This document shows, piece after piece, positions 62,001-64,000 of a DNA stretch of 64,000 nucleotides. Numbering within the stretch: position 1 is the first letter of the stretch; each line of letters begins with the position of its first letter. The stretch comes from Sistotremastrum niveocremeum HHB9708 (Eukaryota; Basidiomycota; Agaricomycetes; Sistotremastrales; Sistotremastraceae): assembly GCA_001630475.1 (NCBI GenBank), contig KV419405.1, positions 745,841 to 809,840 of the forward strand, in the 5' to 3' direction. The notes below the pieces were generated by a model that saw only the letters and a program-made list of their open reading frames with translations, did no database searches and was not told where the DNA came from. Both the position numbers and the translations under genes were made by a program.

Positions 62001-62876
62001 GTTACGGCGATAGGCTTTGCTTTAGCACCAAGTCCAAGTGTCATATAACCGGTAAGATTGCCAAGTGCTCCTTTGCCAATGCCTGCCACCGTCGTGCTGG
62101 TCGAGACTTGAGGGACTATGTCGGAGACAGACATATGGGCGATCGACAAGACTGCGTGTTCAGTAACAGTATATGCCATCATGACAGTCTTGTGATCGTA
62201 GAATGCCACCGCTCTGGGAGAATGAGGAAGAGCAAGTTCCTAAAGATAGGTGTGTATAGAGTAGGACAGGCATACAACGGTTCACATACCTTCACTTCTC
62301 TTGGTTCGTCACCCTTCCACGAGTAAATCACAACTTTCTTGCGGCAACCGACAGCTAAGTATGTGGAACCAGTCTCCGCATCGTCACCGTCTTGCTTCCC
62401 TACAGGCTCTGAACCTGGCTCCGTCGCGGATAATCGCGTGGCATAAACAGCGAAGGAGAGAGCACCCCGGGTCTGAGGCAGCGTTGTAGTTGGAGTTAGG
62501 GAAGGTATTGGATAAAGCGAGACGGATCCCTCTGATAGAACAACCAGAGAATTGATATCTCGAAGTGTTCCTATCTGTTCAATTGACTTTCGAGTGAAGC
62601 TCTTCTTGGTGTCCAGAAGCGTAAGGGTTGGAGTTGATCCATCTATTTGATTTGAGCATGATATAACATACAATCCAACCATGCCTTACCGGAAGTGTGC
62701 TCTATGTTGAAGATGAGTAGTGTGCCAGTAGACGTGCCCGCGTAGAGTCTGTCATCTATGTATCCTGTGAGTTCACGAGGGCACCAGAGATTGTCTGGTC
62801 TACCTTGCACCTCTATGGATTCAATTCGCTCCTTGACACCTCGAAACGCGACTTTGGGATCGTTGAAGGGAGGCAT
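59087..62876 (-). CDS. VPS39: HOPS-complex tethering subunit VPS39/VAM6
   Basis: Tethers late endosomes, vacuoles and autophagosomes via Ypt7/Rab7 and has a vCLAMP role. Starts MPPFNDPKVAFRGVKERIES of the citron-homology-like (CNH) beta-propeller; then YIDDRLYAGTSTGTLLIFNI, RKSIEQIGTLRDINSLVVLS and KKVVIYSWKGDEPREVKVCE. The middle has the clathrin-repeat helices: LRAVSLFKQAKYHDSLILLR, KWIELFGGPK, LQNQATRASLLPPLATIPAD and REKFGDLVTLYSGKKMHDKA. Near the end, EALRDRRFDAKVTTETWKSR precedes a zinc motif CPQCNKRLGRSVIAVHIPR and, after an intron, GEVTHYTCREAF, the C-terminal Vps39 domain 2. It ends FSGTAR. About 1060 residues, normal. Many short introns. Divergent from the DBP6-type gene (109 bp between ATGs). 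Confidence 0.88.
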
Positions 62877-62985
62877 GCGCCAGTCTCGCTGGATGCGTGC
62901 AGCCCAGTCGGGACAAGTTGGTAGGCGCCCGACTACCGTGACTTCCGTTTCAGTCCAACTTTTTAGACGATCCTATCCATAAAAT
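62877..62985. promoter_or_regulatory. Shared divergent promoter, VPS39 / DBP6
   Basis: Only 109 bp separate the two start codons. No TATA box is apparent. Confidence 0.4.
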
Positions 62986-64000
62986 ATGCCAGACGTTGTA
63001 AGCTTGGTTTTCACCCCTTATGAACCAACTCATCTAAAATCAGGGTAAAACACCAGCAAAGCAGAGATATCTTCATAGGAAGAAATTACGACGCAAGCAG
63101 AGCAAGAAAACTAAAGCGGCTTCCACAAAGAAAGATGCTGTTACTACTGCCCAGGATCAAACGGACACGTCTTCGGCTGATTCTGACGAAGAAGAAGTTC
63201 ACCAACCTTCTGTACCGGACGTCCAAATGCTTGATCTGACTACACCGACGGAGCCACCACCGCGGAAGAAGCGCAAGACAGAAAAACATCGTAATTCAGA
63301 GAACGCGGATAGTGAATGGCTGGATGTACCTGGGAACGAAGAGAGTGCTATGGATGAGGAAGTTACCAAGAAAGAAATAGAGACTGGGGCGGCACATGAT
63401 CCAGGCTACGAAGCTTTACCTGCATTCCCCTCACCAACGCAGCAAGAAGCGCCTTCCAAAGTCTTGGTGTCGGCACAGGGACTAGATCAAGCATTTCTCT
63501 CCGCTGAAGTCATCGACGCGAGCAGAACTCTGAAATTGGAGTCTATTGACGGCATTGGCTGGTCTCTTCAGACCGCTGAAAGGCTGCAGGAACTAGGCAT
63601 ACAAGAATTATTTGCTGGTAAGTCTTGAAGCCATGCATATTAGAATCACTGATGGGCGGTATTTTGCAGTTCAGACTGCTATAATTCCCTTCCTCCTGCG
63701 ACCTCTCAAAGAGCCGCGTTCTCACCCACTATCTTCCCCTTTCAATCCCGTCCAGGATATTTGCGTCTCAGCGCCAACTGGTGGCGGCAAAACTCTAGCT
63801 TATGTAGTTCCAATCGTCGAGGTAAATTTTCCCTGCTGTCTTTGTCCTAGTATCTTACGAAAAAATTAGATCCTTTCCGCGCGGATCGTTACTCGTTTAC
63901 GAGCTCTGATCATCGTCCCTACGAGAGATCTCGTTTCCCAAGTTCGAGAGACTATTGAAGCCGTGTCTAAAGGACGAGGTCTGAAAGTCAGTCGCTATCC
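62986..64000 (+). CDS. DBP6: DEAD-box RNA helicase DBP6/DDX51-like, cut by window end
   Basis: Ribosome-biogenesis RNA helicase of the nucleolus (60S assembly). MPDV is split by an intron from GKTPAKQRYLHRKKLRRKQS, a basic start, then an acidic arm (ADSDEEEVHQPSVPDVQMLD) and the basic patch PPRKKRKTEKHR. WSLQTAERLQELGIQELFA joins VQTAIIPFLLRPLK, the Q-motif region specific to DBP6 proteins. Motif I is APTGGGKTLAYVVPIVE, after an in-frame linker, and motif Ia is PTRDLVSQVRETI. The window ends before motif II (DEAD). Introns near 63617-63666 and 63823-63870. Only the N-terminal half of the protein is present. Confidence 0.88.

Overview
The window looks like nuclear DNA of a wood-decaying basidiomycete (Agaricomycetes, white-rot type). 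It carries dense genes on both strands with many introns of about 45-65 nt (GT...AG), a class II fungal manganese peroxidase, a peroxisome-targeted KAPA synthase, an NLR-like ATPase and fungal-type LINE sequence. The species cannot be named from the sequence alone. All gene models were read by eye from conserved protein blocks joined at splice sites, so outer ends are firmer than internal exon edges.

Layout. 0.2-4.2 kb: GUP1-type MBOAT acyltransferase and a BioF-like 8-amino-7-oxononanoate synthase, both plus. 4.2-7.6 kb: no intact gene; fragments of a possible membrane protein, a four-unit minisatellite and a LINE-like relic ending in a CA tract. 7.7-10.3 kb: POP5 and manganese peroxidase, both minus. 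11.9-16.3 kb: small tail-anchored protein, cytochrome c oxidase zinc subunit (minus) and a secreted GH92 mannosidase (plus), the last two sharing a 125 bp promoter. 16.4-21.7 kb: ankyrin gene (minus) whose start codon abuts a 5'-truncated LINE. 21.7-28.7 kb: repeat-rich segment with a decayed coding tract, two inverted SINE-like copies and, between them, an unrecognised gene. 29-35.8 kb: MEX67, an unknown acidic protein, THG1 and a membrane-anchored alpha/beta hydrolase. 37.3-53.5 kb: DENND6, an FAD oxidoreductase, an LRR-like protein, casein kinase 2 beta, a second alpha/beta hydrolase, an NLR-like NTPase, ERV41 and a RING E3. 53.9-64 kb: AT-hook/SANT-like protein, ATG17, VPS39 and the 5' part of a DBP6-type DEAD-box helicase running off the end.

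How it fits together. Most genes are single-copy housekeeping genes: RNA processing (POP5, THG1, MEX67, DBP6), membrane traffic and autophagy (ERV41, DENND6, VPS39, ATG17), respiration (COX subunit) and signalling (CK2 beta). There is no operon logic; neighbours are divergent, convergent or tandem. The accessory content is the peroxidase and mannosidase (secreted), the NLR-like gene and the repeats. I found no CRISPR, rRNA or convincing tRNA. The most interesting structures are the LINE joined to the ankyrin start codon and the inverted SINE-like pair with matching pol III boxes.
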